DNA of 64,000 nt, from contig NZ_CP045995.1 in the NCBI RefSeq assembly GCF_016899425.1, forward strand, positions 2,046,001-2,110,000. The letters run 5' to 3'. The DNA is from Burkholderia sp. MS389. Lineage in GTDB: Bacteria; Pseudomonadota; Gammaproteobacteria; Burkholderiales; Burkholderiaceae. The notes below the pieces were generated by a model. It was not told where the DNA came from. It saw nothing but the letters and a program-made list of their open reading frames with translations, and made no database searches. Of the stretch, positions 9,714 through 19,500 are shown piece by piece; within the stretch, counting starts at the first letter, position 1; every line of letters begins with the position of its first letter. The translations under genes were made by a program, and so were the position numbers.

Positions 9714-10598
9714 ATGTACGCCAAACGAACCGACGATTCAATGCATGAACGCCGCAACGACGCGGCAGACATCCGACGGCGCAATCCGCGGTTTCGTTTT
9801 GCCGACGACATTCCGCGCTATTGGTATCGTGACAACCGCAGGGTGACGCGCTTTTTCGACGCGTTCTCGATCATGTTTCCGCTTGGCGAGAAGTTCTTTG
9901 TCGATAGCGTGAGGCAGTACTGCGACGCGCTGCCGGCCGACGGCACGCTCGCCGCGCAAGTGGATGCATTCCTGTACCAGGAAGCCACTCATATCCGCGA
10001 GCACCGCGCGTACAACCGACGCCTGGCTCGCCAAGGCATGCCGGTCGACGCACTCGAGGCGCTGATGAGGAGACGGCAGGAACAATGCCGGCGTGTCGCG
10101 TCGCCGCTGCTTCAATTGACCTTCACCGCATGTCTTGAGCACTACACCGCCATTCTGGCCGATCTGCTGTTGCGCGACCCCGCCATTTTCGACGGTGCCG
10201 ACCCATCGATGGCCGCGATCTGGCGGTGGCATGCGATAGAGGAAACCGAACACAAGTCTGTCGCGTTCGACGTATTTCGCGCTTGCGGCGGCGGCGCGAT
10301 CAAGCGCTATGTCATACGGGCGGCGGCGATGCTCGGTGTCACGGCATGCTTCATCGTCGATCTGGGGTATTTCATCGTCCGTCTCGCGCGTGCCGACCGC
10401 GACGCCGGCAATTGGCGAAGCTGGGCACAGCTTGGCTGGTGGTTGTTCGGCGCGCGGGGCATCGTTACCCGCGTGCTACCCGCGTGGCTGGCATGGTTCT
10501 CGCCGCGTTTTCACCCTGACCGAATCGGGAATCCAGCCACGCTGGCTGCTGCCCGCGCGGCGCTCGCTGCCGATGGCGTGACAACGGAGCCGGCATGA
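9714..10598 (+). CDS. COG3687-type (PF10118) predicted metal-dependent hydrolase
   Basis: The 294-residue protein matches the predicted metal-dependent hydrolase family of COG3687. FPLGEKFFVDSVR is followed by FLYQEATHIREHRAYN, then LEHYTAILADLLL and WHAIEETEHKSVAFDVF. The repeated E/H residues in helices resemble a di-iron four-helix bundle, so an oxygenase role is as likely as hydrolysis. A hydrophobic stretch (VTACFIVDLGYFIV) suggests membrane contact. It is divergent from the desaturase, with 113 bases between the starts, and its stop overlaps the next gene by four bases (ATGA). An alternative start is the ATG at 9741. Confidence 0.72.
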   Translation: MYAKRTDDSMHERRNDAADIRRRNPRFRFADDIPRYWYRDNRRVTRFFDAFSIMFPLGEKFFVDSVRQYCDALPADGTLAAQVDAFLYQEATHIREHRAYNRRLARQGMPVDALEALMRRRQEQCRRVASPLLQLTFTACLEHYTAILADLLLRDPAIFDGADPSMAAIWRWHAIEETEHKSVAFDVFRACGGGAIKRYVIRAAAMLGVTACFIVDLGYFIVRLARADRDAGNWRSWAQLGWWLFGARGIVTRVLPAWLAWFSPRFHPDRIGNPATLAAARAALAADGVTTEPA

Positions 10599-11515
10599 GT
10601 GCACGGTATCCGGCATGGTCGCCGTCCGGCTTCGACGAGTGGCGGCAACACTACCCATTGACGCTGTTCGAACCGGCGCCCACAGCACTCGACTGGACCG
10701 AGCGCTTCATCGAATGTTGGCACGCGCATGACGCCCATGCATCCTCGAACATCGTCATCGTGCTGATTGCGGGACTCTATTCCGAGTGGATACCCGCCTG
10801 CTTCCGGCATGCTGCGCAGGCGTTGCGTGCCGCGCGGTACTCAGTCCTGCGTGTGCCGGTCCGCTCGTCGCGCGCGGTTGCCGAGCAGGGCGCGCATATC
10901 GTTCGCAATCTGTATGCGCGCTTACCCGCTGATCGCCGCTTTATCGTCCTTGCCCACAGCAAAGGGGGACTCGATGCATTGGCGGCGCTGCATGCGGATT
11001 CAGGGCTTCGTGCTCGCTGCGACGGTATCGCACTCGTTCAGCCGCCCGTCGGTCCGAGTGCGATCATCGATGGCTTGCTCGAGCAACGGGGGGCGCGCAT
11101 CGATCCCGCATGGTTGGGTCGAGCCGCCGGGAGATTGCTGCGCACACGCTGGTTGTATGCAGGCTCGCGCGATATCGGCAGCGGGCGCGACGCCGACATC
11201 GCGAATCTGTTGTCTGCGGTGCCCGGTGGCCTGCACTGTGTGCATGTCGTAAGCTGGTCGATAGAACGCACGTCCCGGTTCGATGCACATCACTCACGCC
11301 TCGACCGCTACCGTCCCGGCTGTGCGCATGACGGACAGTTCTACCTCGACCACCAGACGATTCGCGGCATACCGCGAGTTTGCATGCCACATCTCGACCA
11401 TGGCCAGCCTGTGCTCGGCGGCGCCGGCTTCGATGCGGGGCGTTTCTGGCTTGCACTCGTTGCGCTCCTGAACGACGCGCGGGCGGCAGCGGTCGCAAGC
11501 GGTCAGACGAGATAG
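10595..11515 (+). CDS. Alpha/beta-hydrolase-fold protein
   Basis: The 306-residue protein has a beta-strand and nucleophile elbow FIVLAHSKGGLDALAAL (Ser near residue 123) typical of alpha/beta hydrolases. A C-terminal HLDHGQPV segment is a likely catalytic His position. It overlaps the preceding COG3687-type gene by four bases (ATGA), so the two are translationally coupled and probably act together. The 3' end overlaps the convergent acyltransferase-like gene by 13 bases. It could be a thioesterase, lipase or acyltransferase in the surrounding lipid-like cluster. No family name can be assigned from sequence alone. Confidence 0.72.
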   Translation: MSARYPAWSPSGFDEWRQHYPLTLFEPAPTALDWTERFIECWHAHDAHASSNIVIVLIAGLYSEWIPACFRHAAQALRAARYSVLRVPVRSSRAVAEQGAHIVRNLYARLPADRRFIVLAHSKGGLDALAALHADSGLRARCDGIALVQPPVGPSAIIDGLLEQRGARIDPAWLGRAAGRLLRTRWLYAGSRDIGSGRDADIANLLSAVPGGLHCVHVVSWSIERTSRFDAHHSRLDRYRPGCAHDGQFYLDHQTIRGIPRVCMPHLDHGQPVLGGAGFDAGRFWLALVALLNDARAAAVASGQTR

Positions 11516-12621
11516 ATCTCGAACCCGGGGATTGCTTCGGTGGCGCCCGAATCGAGTGCGCTCGTGCCGGGCGCGGATAGCGTGTATAGATCCATCGGTA
11601 ATGCGGTGTATCGATAACCCTGCAAGGCGGGCCATAGCGGATCGTGATCGTACAGGCAAAGCTGCAGCAAGGCATAGCGGCTCCGCTCTTGTTGCCAGAC
11701 CGCATCGAGCAACGCCTGTGCAATGTCCGGGTCGCGTCCGCTCACATGCAGATGAGTCAGGTAGATATCCCGGAGCGGCTGGCCGGGAGCTGTGATGGGA
11801 GGGCGGCCGAGCAAGGGTGCGATGGCGTTGAAGCTGTGACGCAGCGCACCGAGCGAGCGCGGCAGACGTTCCAGCACGATGCGTTTGATACGCCCTGCAT
11901 CCCACGGAGCAACGCAGCCCACGATACGCCGCTGCGCGTTACGTGCGACCAGAAAGCGCTCGATTCCGAAGTCGGGCCAGGTGTTCAGGCGGCGCGCGAA
12001 TTCGTCCGCCGTAAAGACGCAACCGAAGGGTTGGGAACGAGACTCTTGGTCCAGGAATGCGCGGAGTGCGTCGGCATCGGCAGCCGACGCGTTCGTGATC
12101 TTGACCAAGCCGGCGCTCCGCGCAGCAATACGCCGCGCATAGATCGATACGTTACTGTAGCCGCGCCAATGTCGAAATCCGAGCCGGGGCCGCTTGCCTG
12201 TCCTGAATAGCGATTGCGTCGCGATCCGGTTGTCGCGAATGATGCAGCAGTACGTATGCTGTACGCCTTCGTGTCGGGCGAGATCGGCGAGGCGGTCGAC
12301 GACATAGTCGACCCAAGTGTGCGCTAGTTCGCGATCGGGTGCGATGCGCAAGTCGCCGAGGTAAGCGATGCGCTGTTTCTCGCCGGCGAGGTAGCCGTCG
12401 CGAACGACCATGCTGGCTATTCCCTTGACGCGCCCTGCGCTGTCCTCCGCGAGCCACGTTCGACAGTCGTTCGAATGACACCGATGCAGTGCGAAGTAAT
12501 CCGGTGAACGATCGAAGCGAAGTGGCATCCCGCTGAGCATCGCGTAACGTGTTTGAAACGCGAGGAGCCGTTCGTTGTCGACCGCTGTGGCTAGCCGGAT
12601 CCGCGTCATTGGCTCATTCAC
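11503..12621 (-). CDS. GNAT-like acyltransferase, two-domain
   Basis: The 372-residue protein appears to hold two GNAT-like halves. The first contains RVKGIASMVVRDGYLAGEKQRIAYLGDLRIAPD, with a typical strand and acetyl-CoA loop region, and the second begins near VKITNASAADADALRAFL. The GTG start at 12621 overlaps the stop of the upstream gene (GTGAATGA); an internal ATG at 12609 is an alternative. The pair is therefore a coupled operon. GNAT folds also make N-acyl amino acids and homoserine lactones, which would suit a neighbourhood with GH3 and desaturases. The specific reaction is unknown. Confidence 0.65.
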   Translation of the reverse strand: MNEPMTRIRLATAVDNERLLAFQTRYAMLSGMPLRFDRSPDYFALHRCHSNDCRTWLAEDSAGRVKGIASMVVRDGYLAGEKQRIAYLGDLRIAPDRELAHTWVDYVVDRLADLARHEGVQHTYCCIIRDNRIATQSLFRTGKRPRLGFRHWRGYSNVSIYARRIAARSAGLVKITNASAADADALRAFLDQESRSQPFGCVFTADEFARRLNTWPDFGIERFLVARNAQRRIVGCVAPWDAGRIKRIVLERLPRSLGALRHSFNAIAPLLGRPPITAPGQPLRDIYLTHLHVSGRDPDIAQALLDAVWQQERSRYALLQLCLYDHDPLWPALQGYRYTALPMDLYTLSAPGTSALDSGATEAIPGFEIYLV

Positions 12622-13339
12622 CGGTGAAGATTCGTCTTGCCATCGGGCGTAGGTTTTCCGGCGTCAGTTCGCACAGGCATACGAGCTCGTTGCCGCACGC
12701 GTATTCTGGATTGCGCTTCAGAAAATAGGCGACATCCGGCAGCCGTCGATGCGCGTCCGGCACTTCGGCGAGGGCTGGGGCGAGGCGGCCTTGCGGTACC
12801 GGAAACTTGAGCACGCCGGACGCGGCGTCGTATGCGTACCCGAAGCGCTCAATTGCCAGATGATCCAGTAGCGCCTGATTTACGGGTTCAGTCGGTCGGT
12901 CGAATCGCGGGGTGAAATCATGTGCGAACGCTCGCAAGTAGCGGTACGTACGATGCCCCTTGCAGATTAGAAACCAGTATAGTGCGACGTCAGGCACGTT
13001 GCGTTTGAGTTCACCGGCGAGTCGAATCCAGCAAAACGCGAGTTGCTGACTGCCCCAACAGGCCGGATCCACAATCGTGTCACCGGAAAACAGGATGCGC
13101 AGTGTAGTGTCTTGCCACTGCTGTTCATATAGTTTCAACGTGGAGAAGCCGCGTAGCTTGCCGGTGTCGTCACGCATGATGACGCAATGTGTCTTGTCGT
13201 CGAGATCGTGTTCGAAGCGTGCCTGTTCCGTATCCCGGTAACAGGTCGAGTAGAGCGCGTACATATGTGCAACATCGACGTCGCGCAGCTGCGCACGTGT
13301 CATGGAACTGGCTCGAAGCGGCATAGCGTCGTTATTCAT
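12614..13339 (-). CDS. Uncharacterised protein, GNAT-like fold suspected
   Basis: The 241-residue protein is not recognised with certainty. The order VIMRDDTGKLRGFSTLKLYEQ, then a strand pair TLRILFSGDTIV and the helix after WGSQQLAFCWIRLAGEL, is reminiscent of an N-acyltransferase core. The Phe/Tyr-rich centre (YWFLICKGHRTYRYLRAF) is distinctive. It lies upstream of and is translationally coupled to the two-domain GNAT-like gene. It is divergent from the PAP2-desaturase fusion, with about 50 bases between the starts. It probably works with its downstream partner on the same substrate. Confidence 0.6.
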   Translation of the reverse strand: MNNDAMPLRASSMTRAQLRDVDVAHMYALYSTCYRDTEQARFEHDLDDKTHCVIMRDDTGKLRGFSTLKLYEQQWQDTTLRILFSGDTIVDPACWGSQQLAFCWIRLAGELKRNVPDVALYWFLICKGHRTYRYLRAFAHDFTPRFDRPTEPVNQALLDHLAIERFGYAYDAASGVLKFPVPQGRLAPALAEVPDAHRRLPDVAYFLKRNPEYACGNELVCLCELTPENLRPMARRIFTGE

Positions 13340-13391
13340 GCGAGCTGAAACGATTTATCATGATACGCGATTGAGCCGCTCCTTTTTTCAC

Positions 13392-14861
13392 ATGCGTGCC
13401 ATACCTCCTGTTTCCGTCTCCTATATACCGTCGGCGTTCGACGCGTGGCGCTGGCTCGCGATCTATGTCGTCGTGTCGGGTGCACTGTACTTCTGGGTCA
13501 CACACGCGCCGATGGCACCCGTGACGCTGTTGCGTCCGGGACCGTACGATGCGGTCATTCCGCGTGTGTCTGCCAGCGTACCGCTTTATTTGAGCTACGC
13601 GCTCGTGATGCCGTCGATTGTCTGGTTCGGCCGCAGCCGAAATTGGCTGCTGCCCGCATTTTTCGCCGGGGCACTTGCCGCAGGCCTGTGTATCGTCTGT
13701 CATCTGTTATGGCCGACTGCCGTGAGCCGGTCGCCGGCAGCGGCAGGATGGATCGCGTGGCTGTATCGGATCGACACGCCGCTCGCGGCGAGTCCCTGCG
13801 GGCATGTTGCGCTGCCTGTGGCTGTAACCGTGGTGCTGGCTGCGCTACGCGTCCGGGCAGCGCGCTATTACGCTGCGTGGAGCACGATGCTGGCGATCAC
13901 CGTCTTAACGACCGGACAGCATTTGCTCGCGGACATGCTCGTGGGACTCGCACTCGGCATCGGCGTCGGCTGTGCGACGACCGTACTCATTCGTCTCGAC
14001 GTCGACCTGCGTACGGCCGCCGCATTACTGCTTGAATGGCTATGTATCGTAGTTGCGCTTCGAGTTGCGTTATCGGTGGGGCATTGGGGGGGCTACCTTG
14101 TCGCCGCCGTTGTTGTCGCGACTCGGCAACACGCATTATTCATTCTGTATCACGACGCGACCCACTATCACTTAACCCGCCGCCGTTCCGCGAACGACTT
14201 TCTGATCAACTTGGCAATTGGCGTACCGGGGCTCGTGCCCATCGAATTTTATCGCCCGCTGCATCTTGCCCACCATCGACATGTCGGGACGGCGGAAGAT
14301 CCTGAGCGGAATTATCTGTACCACGCGCAGCCATGGAAATTCGAGCCACTCGACACACTCCCCCTCGTCCGGCAACTGCTCGGTGATTTGCTCCTGGTCA
14401 ACATGGTGAAAAACATGCGCGCATATCGGCGTGCGAACGGGCGTGGTGCATCCATGTCACTGCCGCTGCTTACGGCGATAGCGACGTGGGGTATCCTGCT
14501 TTTGTCGCTCGTGCATGCATGCACAGTACGCGAACTGTTGACGCTTGCGGCGCTTTGGTTCGTCCCTCTCGTGACAATCGGGGCGTTAGTGCAGAAGATC
14601 CGTAGTATTGCAGAGCACAGTGGTGGGCCTGGTGCCACGGCTGGCTGGAATGACTGGACTTATTCGTGGCGCGTCGGGTTACTTGGCCGCTTCTTTATCT
14701 GGCCGTACAACATTAACTATCACCAACAACATCATCGCGAACCCGGCGTGGCGTGGCATCGCCTGCCCGAATTGCGTGCGTCTGACGAGCCGGTTCTGTC
14801 TTCGCGGCAATTGCTTGCGTTGCTATGGTCGGGTGCCTCGCGCAGTGGTAACCCAAGATAG
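13392..14861 (+). CDS. PAP2-phosphatase / fatty acid desaturase fusion membrane protein
   Basis: The 489-residue membrane protein joins two recognisable units. Residues about 1-200 are multi-spanning and include SPCGHVALPVAV (near 133) and TTGQHLLADMLVGLALG (near 173), the second and third motifs of the PAP2/inositol-phosphotransferase type. Residues about 230-489 carry the three desaturase histidine boxes: HDATHYH (near 254), HLAHHRH (near 291) and NYHQQHHRE (near 444). PAP2 enzymes remove phosphate from lipid phosphates or transfer head groups. The start at 13392 was preferred because the upstream ATG (13338) overlaps the divergent gene. Fusion of the two activities suggests sequential action on one lipid. 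Confidence 0.78.
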   Translation: MRAIPPVSVSYIPSAFDAWRWLAIYVVVSGALYFWVTHAPMAPVTLLRPGPYDAVIPRVSASVPLYLSYALVMPSIVWFGRSRNWLLPAFFAGALAAGLCIVCHLLWPTAVSRSPAAAGWIAWLYRIDTPLAASPCGHVALPVAVTVVLAALRVRAARYYAAWSTMLAITVLTTGQHLLADMLVGLALGIGVGCATTVLIRLDVDLRTAAALLLEWLCIVVALRVALSVGHWGGYLVAAVVVATRQHALFILYHDATHYHLTRRRSANDFLINLAIGVPGLVPIEFYRPLHLAHHRHVGTAEDPERNYLYHAQPWKFEPLDTLPLVRQLLGDLLLVNMVKNMRAYRRANGRGASMSLPLLTAIATWGILLLSLVHACTVRELLTLAALWFVPLVTIGALVQKIRSIAEHSGGPGATAGWNDWTYSWRVGLLGRFFIWPYNINYHQQHHREPGVAWHRLPELRASDEPVLSSRQLLALLWSGASRSGNPR

Positions 14862-15559
14862 AAAAATCCCTTCGACGGCGCGATGAAGTTTCCCGTCGGT
14901 CCTGGTGCGAAAGATCGGCACGACCCGTCGTGCTCCGTCTGACGCGTGCCGCGCAGCCATTGGCCTCTGCGCATGGTCGTGCCGGCCTGTCTGCGTTTGC
15001 GATTAATCGCTGGCTATTCCGCCGGCACGTGATTCCTGAATAAGTTAAACAGCGTCGTTTGTAAGAACGACGATGAAAATTATTTAAATAATAGAAATTG
15101 TTCGATTTTATTTTCGCTCGATCAAACAAGATGTCCGCAGCACCAAAACCCATTAGATCCACCCCATCGTTCAATGTCATGATGTTTGTGTGATTTATGA
15201 CTGGCGCAGATTCTAGCGGAGGCAAGAGGCGTGACCCTTTATTCACACCCCGAAAATTCATCGAAAATGTAAAGTATTGCAATATAAAACCATGATCCGC
15301 GAATTCCGATTGCGACGCGTGATTTTATTTGGCAGGATTTTCATCGAGGGGCACGATTTTAAAACAACAAAGCGGTCGACAATTCAATTTACCGAAATAA
15401 CGCGCGACGCTTGGCACCCCGTGGCAGGGAAGCTGGCTAGAAAAACAGGTAACGAGACGGCGAACGGGCGGCACCGTTCGCGATCATTGAATCAATCGCT
15501 TGTCCGGCAGCGTCGATGCGTCACTCGAACGAGCCGGGCGAATCCGACACGGGGCGGCC
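14862..15559 (+). other. Non-coding interval with A+T-rich core
   Basis: About 700 bases separate the lipid-like block from the TOMM locus. The stretch 15030-15400 is strikingly A/T-rich against the surroundings. A 7-bp inverted repeat (CGTCGTT at 15053-15059 with AACGACG at 15066-15072) lies at its left side and could be a weak terminator. The A/T-rich part probably holds the promoter of the FHA gene. The open frames here lack homology-like features and were not called. Confidence 0.5.
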
Positions 15560-16561
15560 ATGGCGATACTCAAGAAAGACGCGTCCGGAGAAGCATGCCT
15601 GCTCCGCGCGTATCACGTGTTCGGTCGCGACGACGCACGCTGCGACACGGTCATCCGGGACGGCTCGGTGTCCCGCGTCCATGCCCATATCCGCTGGATC
15701 GGCGGGTGCTGGGAGCTCCACGATCACAGCAGCAACGGCACATCGGTATCGGGCGTATCGCTGCGCGACGGCGAGCATGCGGTGCTGCAGCGGGGCGACG
15801 TGATCCGCTTCGGCAGGGCCGGCGTCGCGCCGTGGCGCGTCGAGTCGCTCGACGATCCGGCCGATACACTGTGGCCGATACGCGGCGCCGCCGCGCCGAT
15901 CGTGCTCGCGCCGCGCCAGATCCTGCCGCCCCCCGCCGCGCAGCCGGTCACGATCGTCCGTTCGCCGGCCGGCGAATGGCTATGCGACGACACATTGCCG
16001 CCGCGCGCGCTCCATGACGGTGACGAAGTGTCGACCGGCGACTTCGCATGGCGCCTCGCCCTCGCGCGCCACGGCTCGACGGTGATGCTCGCCGCCCGCG
16101 CCGATCCGGCCGTGCCGGCGCAATTGCTCGAATTCTTCGTCAGCCGGAACGAGGAGCACGTGCGCATGCTGCTGCATGTCCGCGGCGGCGTGGTCGACCT
16201 CGGCGAGCGCGCCCATCACTATGGTCTCGTCACGCTTGCCCGCGCCCGCTCGGCCGACATGCAGGCCGGGTACGACGCCGCCACGCAGGGATGGATCGAA
16301 CTCGACCGGCTCGCGCGCATGCTCGGCATCGACGCGTCCCATGTCAACGTGCAGATTCATCGCGCCCGAAGCCAGTTCGCGGCGCTGCCCGGGCTGGGCG
16401 CGAGCCAGCTCGTCGAGCGTCGGCGCGGCAGCGTCCGCTTCGGCGATGTTCCGTTCCGGATCATGCGCGGCGAGCATCTCGAATGCGAGTCGGTGCCGGC
16501 CGTCGGGCCGCGTATCGGCCTGCCGCGCGCGGTGCCGGCCCCGGTCGTCCAGTGCTCGTGA
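15560..16561 (+). CDS. FHA-domain protein with C-terminal winged-helix-like region
   Basis: The 333-residue protein begins with an FHA domain, the phosphothreonine-binding module: LLRAYHVFGRDDARCD, SRVHAHIRW, LHDHSSNGTSVSG and GDVIRFG follow in the expected order. The C-terminal third (LDRLARMLGIDASHVNVQIH and following RRRGSVRFG hairpin) resembles an OmpR-type winged helix, so it may bind DNA. The ATG at 15560 gives a start just before the FHA fold; 15500 is an alternative. It overlaps the kinase gene by four bases (GTGA), which argues that it reads phosphorylation marks made by that kinase. It is the first gene of the TOMM operon. Confidence 0.8.
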   Translation: MAILKKDASGEACLLRAYHVFGRDDARCDTVIRDGSVSRVHAHIRWIGGCWELHDHSSNGTSVSGVSLRDGEHAVLQRGDVIRFGRAGVAPWRVESLDDPADTLWPIRGAAAPIVLAPRQILPPPAAQPVTIVRSPAGEWLCDDTLPPRALHDGDEVSTGDFAWRLALARHGSTVMLAARADPAVPAQLLEFFVSRNEEHVRMLLHVRGGVVDLGERAHHYGLVTLARARSADMQAGYDAATQGWIELDRLARMLGIDASHVNVQIHRARSQFAALPGLGASQLVERRRGSVRFGDVPFRIMRGEHLECESVPAVGPRIGLPRAVPAPVVQCS

Positions 16562-19500
16562 ACGCGGGAGAACCGGCCGTGCTGACGAGCGCACCCCGCA
16601 CCGCGGCGGGACCACTCGCGCGTGAACCGCAGCGGCACGCGGTGCCTTTCGCGACGCTTGCCGGTAAATGGCATTACCGGCTCGGCGCGCTGCTCGGCGA
16701 AGGCGGCAACGGTGTGGTGTTTCGCGCGACCTGCGACGAGACGGGGCAAGCCGTCGCGATCAAGCTGATGCGCGACGACGCCGCGCTGATCGCGCCGGAG
16801 CGCATGCGCCGGCGCGCGCGCTTCAGGCGCGAGACGAGCCTGTGCGAGGCGCTGCGGCATCCGAACATCGTGGCGCTGCTGGACCAGGGGGAAGCGCCGG
16901 ACGGGCGGCTGTTCGCCGTATTCGAACTGGTCGAAGGCCGGACGGTGCGCGACCGGCTCGCGGTGGACGGGCCGCTGTCGGCCGTCGATACCGGGCGGCT
17001 GATGACGGAGGTGCTCGACGCGCTCGCGGCCGCCCATCGGCGCGGCATCGTGCATCGCGATCTGAAGCCGCAGAACATCGTGATCGCGATGGCCGACGAC
17101 GGGCCGCACGCGAAGCTGCTCGATTTCGGCATCGGTGCATTGCTGCCCGGTGCCGAAGACATCGCGCGCGAGACGGCGACGCTCGCGACCGAGGTGCTCG
17201 GCTCGCCACCTTACTGCGCGCCGGAGCAATTGCGCAACGAGCCGCCGACGCCCGCCAGCGATCTGTATGCGTGGGGCCTGATCGTGATCGAATGCCTGAC
17301 GGGCGAGGTGGTCATGCAGGGCGCCAGTGTGGCCGAGATCGTCTATCGACAACTGAGCCCGGTGGATGTCGCGCTTCCGCCGTCGATCGCGTCGCTTCCG
17401 CTCGGCGCGGTATTGCGGGATGCGCTGAACAAGAATCCGCGCCAGCGCGCCGCGTCGGCCGAGGCGCTCGCGGCGCGGTTTCGTGCGCTCAACTTCGCCG
17501 CGCTCGTCGGCCAGTTCGACACCGCTCGCGCCGGCCGGCAGACGCGCTCGCGCCCGCTCGCGCCGCGCGGCGAAACGATCGTCGAGGCGGGCGAGTATCG
17601 GCAGATCACCACGCTGTGCTGCTGCGTGACGATTGCCGGAGAGGGCCGCGAACGCCATGCCGGAACCGAGCACGGCATCGCGCTCGACGGCTACGAGGAG
17701 CAGTGGCTGACGAAGTGCGCCGATATCGCGGTCGGGTATGGCGCGCATGCGGGCGGACAGCTCGGCGACACGCTGCTGTTTCATTTCGGTCTGCAGGGCG
17801 ACATTGACCGGCCCGCCCGCCGTGCGGCGCGGGCGGCGCTCGACATGGTGCGCGTGGCCGAGCGCGCGCGGTTGCCGGCGCTGACGGCTGCCGGCGGGCA
17901 TGCGGCCGGCGCGGCAGAAGGTTGGCGGGTCGAAGTGGCGGCCGCGATTCATGTCGGGCGGGTGCTCGCGCATGCGTCGCACATGTCGGGCGTATCGACG
18001 GCCGCCGCGGCGTCGCGGCTGCTCCGGCTGGCAGGCCCCGGACAGATCCTGATCAGCGACGATGCGCGGCTCGTGCTCGAACGGCATGCCGATGCCCGGC
18101 CGACCGCGTTGCGGCTGGCGCGGGCGGGCCTCGTGTCGCAGCCGGTTCATGAATTGCTCGGCGAGCGGCATGCCGATACGCCGTTCGATTCGCTCGATGC
18201 CGACAGGCGGACGCCCATGGTCGGCCGCGCACGCGAGCTCGACGCACTGCTGCGCGCGTGGCAGGACACGCATGGGCGGCATCGCCGCGCGGCGCGCGGC
18301 GAGCCGGTACCGCTCGGTGTGCCGAGGCTCGTCGTCGGCGACGCGGGCTTCGGCAAGTCGCGGCTCGTGCACGAGCTGTGCGAGGCCGTGCGGACACGCG
18401 GCCACGCGTTCGCGCAGTGCGGGTGCCTGCCCGAACGCGAGAATCATGCGTTGTTCCCGATCCTGAGGTTCATCGCCGCGCACTGGCATGTCGATGCCGA
18501 GCGCGCGCCCGGCATGGCGCTCGCGGCGATCGACGCGATGATCGCGCCGCTCGATTGCGATCATGCGGCGGCGCGTGTCGCGCTCGCGACTTGGCTCGGG
18601 CTGCCCTGCGATGCGAATGGGCTGCTGTGGTCGAGCGCGCGCGAGCAGCACGCACTGTTCGACGTCCTCGAACAACTGATCGTGTCGCTCGGCAACGGCG
18701 CGCCGGTGCTGCTCGTGATCGAGGACGTTCAGTGGCTCGATCGCTCGACCGAGGATTTTCTCGCGTATCTGCACCGCTCGCCGCGCGCAGTGGCACTGTG
18801 CATCGTGCTCACGTCGCGCCCCGACAAGCTCGCGCGCTGGCGCGGCGCGACCGACCGCGTGGTGCTGCGCCGCCTGCCGCGCGACGACGCGCAGCGCCTG
18901 ATGTCGGCGCATCTGGGCCCGGGCGCGGCCGATCCGGCGTGGCTCGACCGGCTCGCCGATCGCACGGCGGGCATCCCGCTGTTCATCGAGGCCGTCGCGC
19001 GCGAACTGGCGGTGAGCGGCGCGGATGGTCTGCTCATCGAGCCATCGGCAACGGACCCGTATCCGTTGCCGCTCAGTCTCGGCGGCATGCTCGGTCTGGC
19101 GTTCGACCGGCTCGACGATGCGCGCGGTACCGCGCAGCTCGCCGCGACCATCGGGCTCGAAGTGGATGCGCAACTGCTCGCCGATGCGTCGCCGCACGAC
19201 CGGGCCACACTCGACGTCCATCTGCGGCTCCTGCTCGAAGAACGGATCGTGTATGCGCAACATCGGCGCGATCGCGTGTTCTATGCGTTTCGCCATGCGC
19301 TGATTCGCGACGCCGCATACGAATCGATGCCGCCTGCCGTGCGGCGCGGCAACCATGCGCGTGTCGGCCGCGCGCTGCTCGCGCACGCCGATCGCGGCGC
19401 CGGTGCGCATGCGTTCGGCATCGCCGGGCACTTCGCGCGGGCAGGCGCATGCGCGGACGCGATCGCGCACGGCATCGACGCGGCGCGTCGCGCGCTCGAA

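Noticed and set aside
15129..15140. Short match (AGATGTCCGCAG) to the left copy of the 30-bp repeat
   Set aside because: A 12-13 base match is expected by chance several times in 64 kb; no extended similarity follows.
14713..15282. Minus-strand ORF of 189 residues in the intergenic region
   Set aside because: It overlaps the end of the PAP2-desaturase gene, is Arg-rich with no domain, and its upstream part is A/T-rich non-coding sequence.
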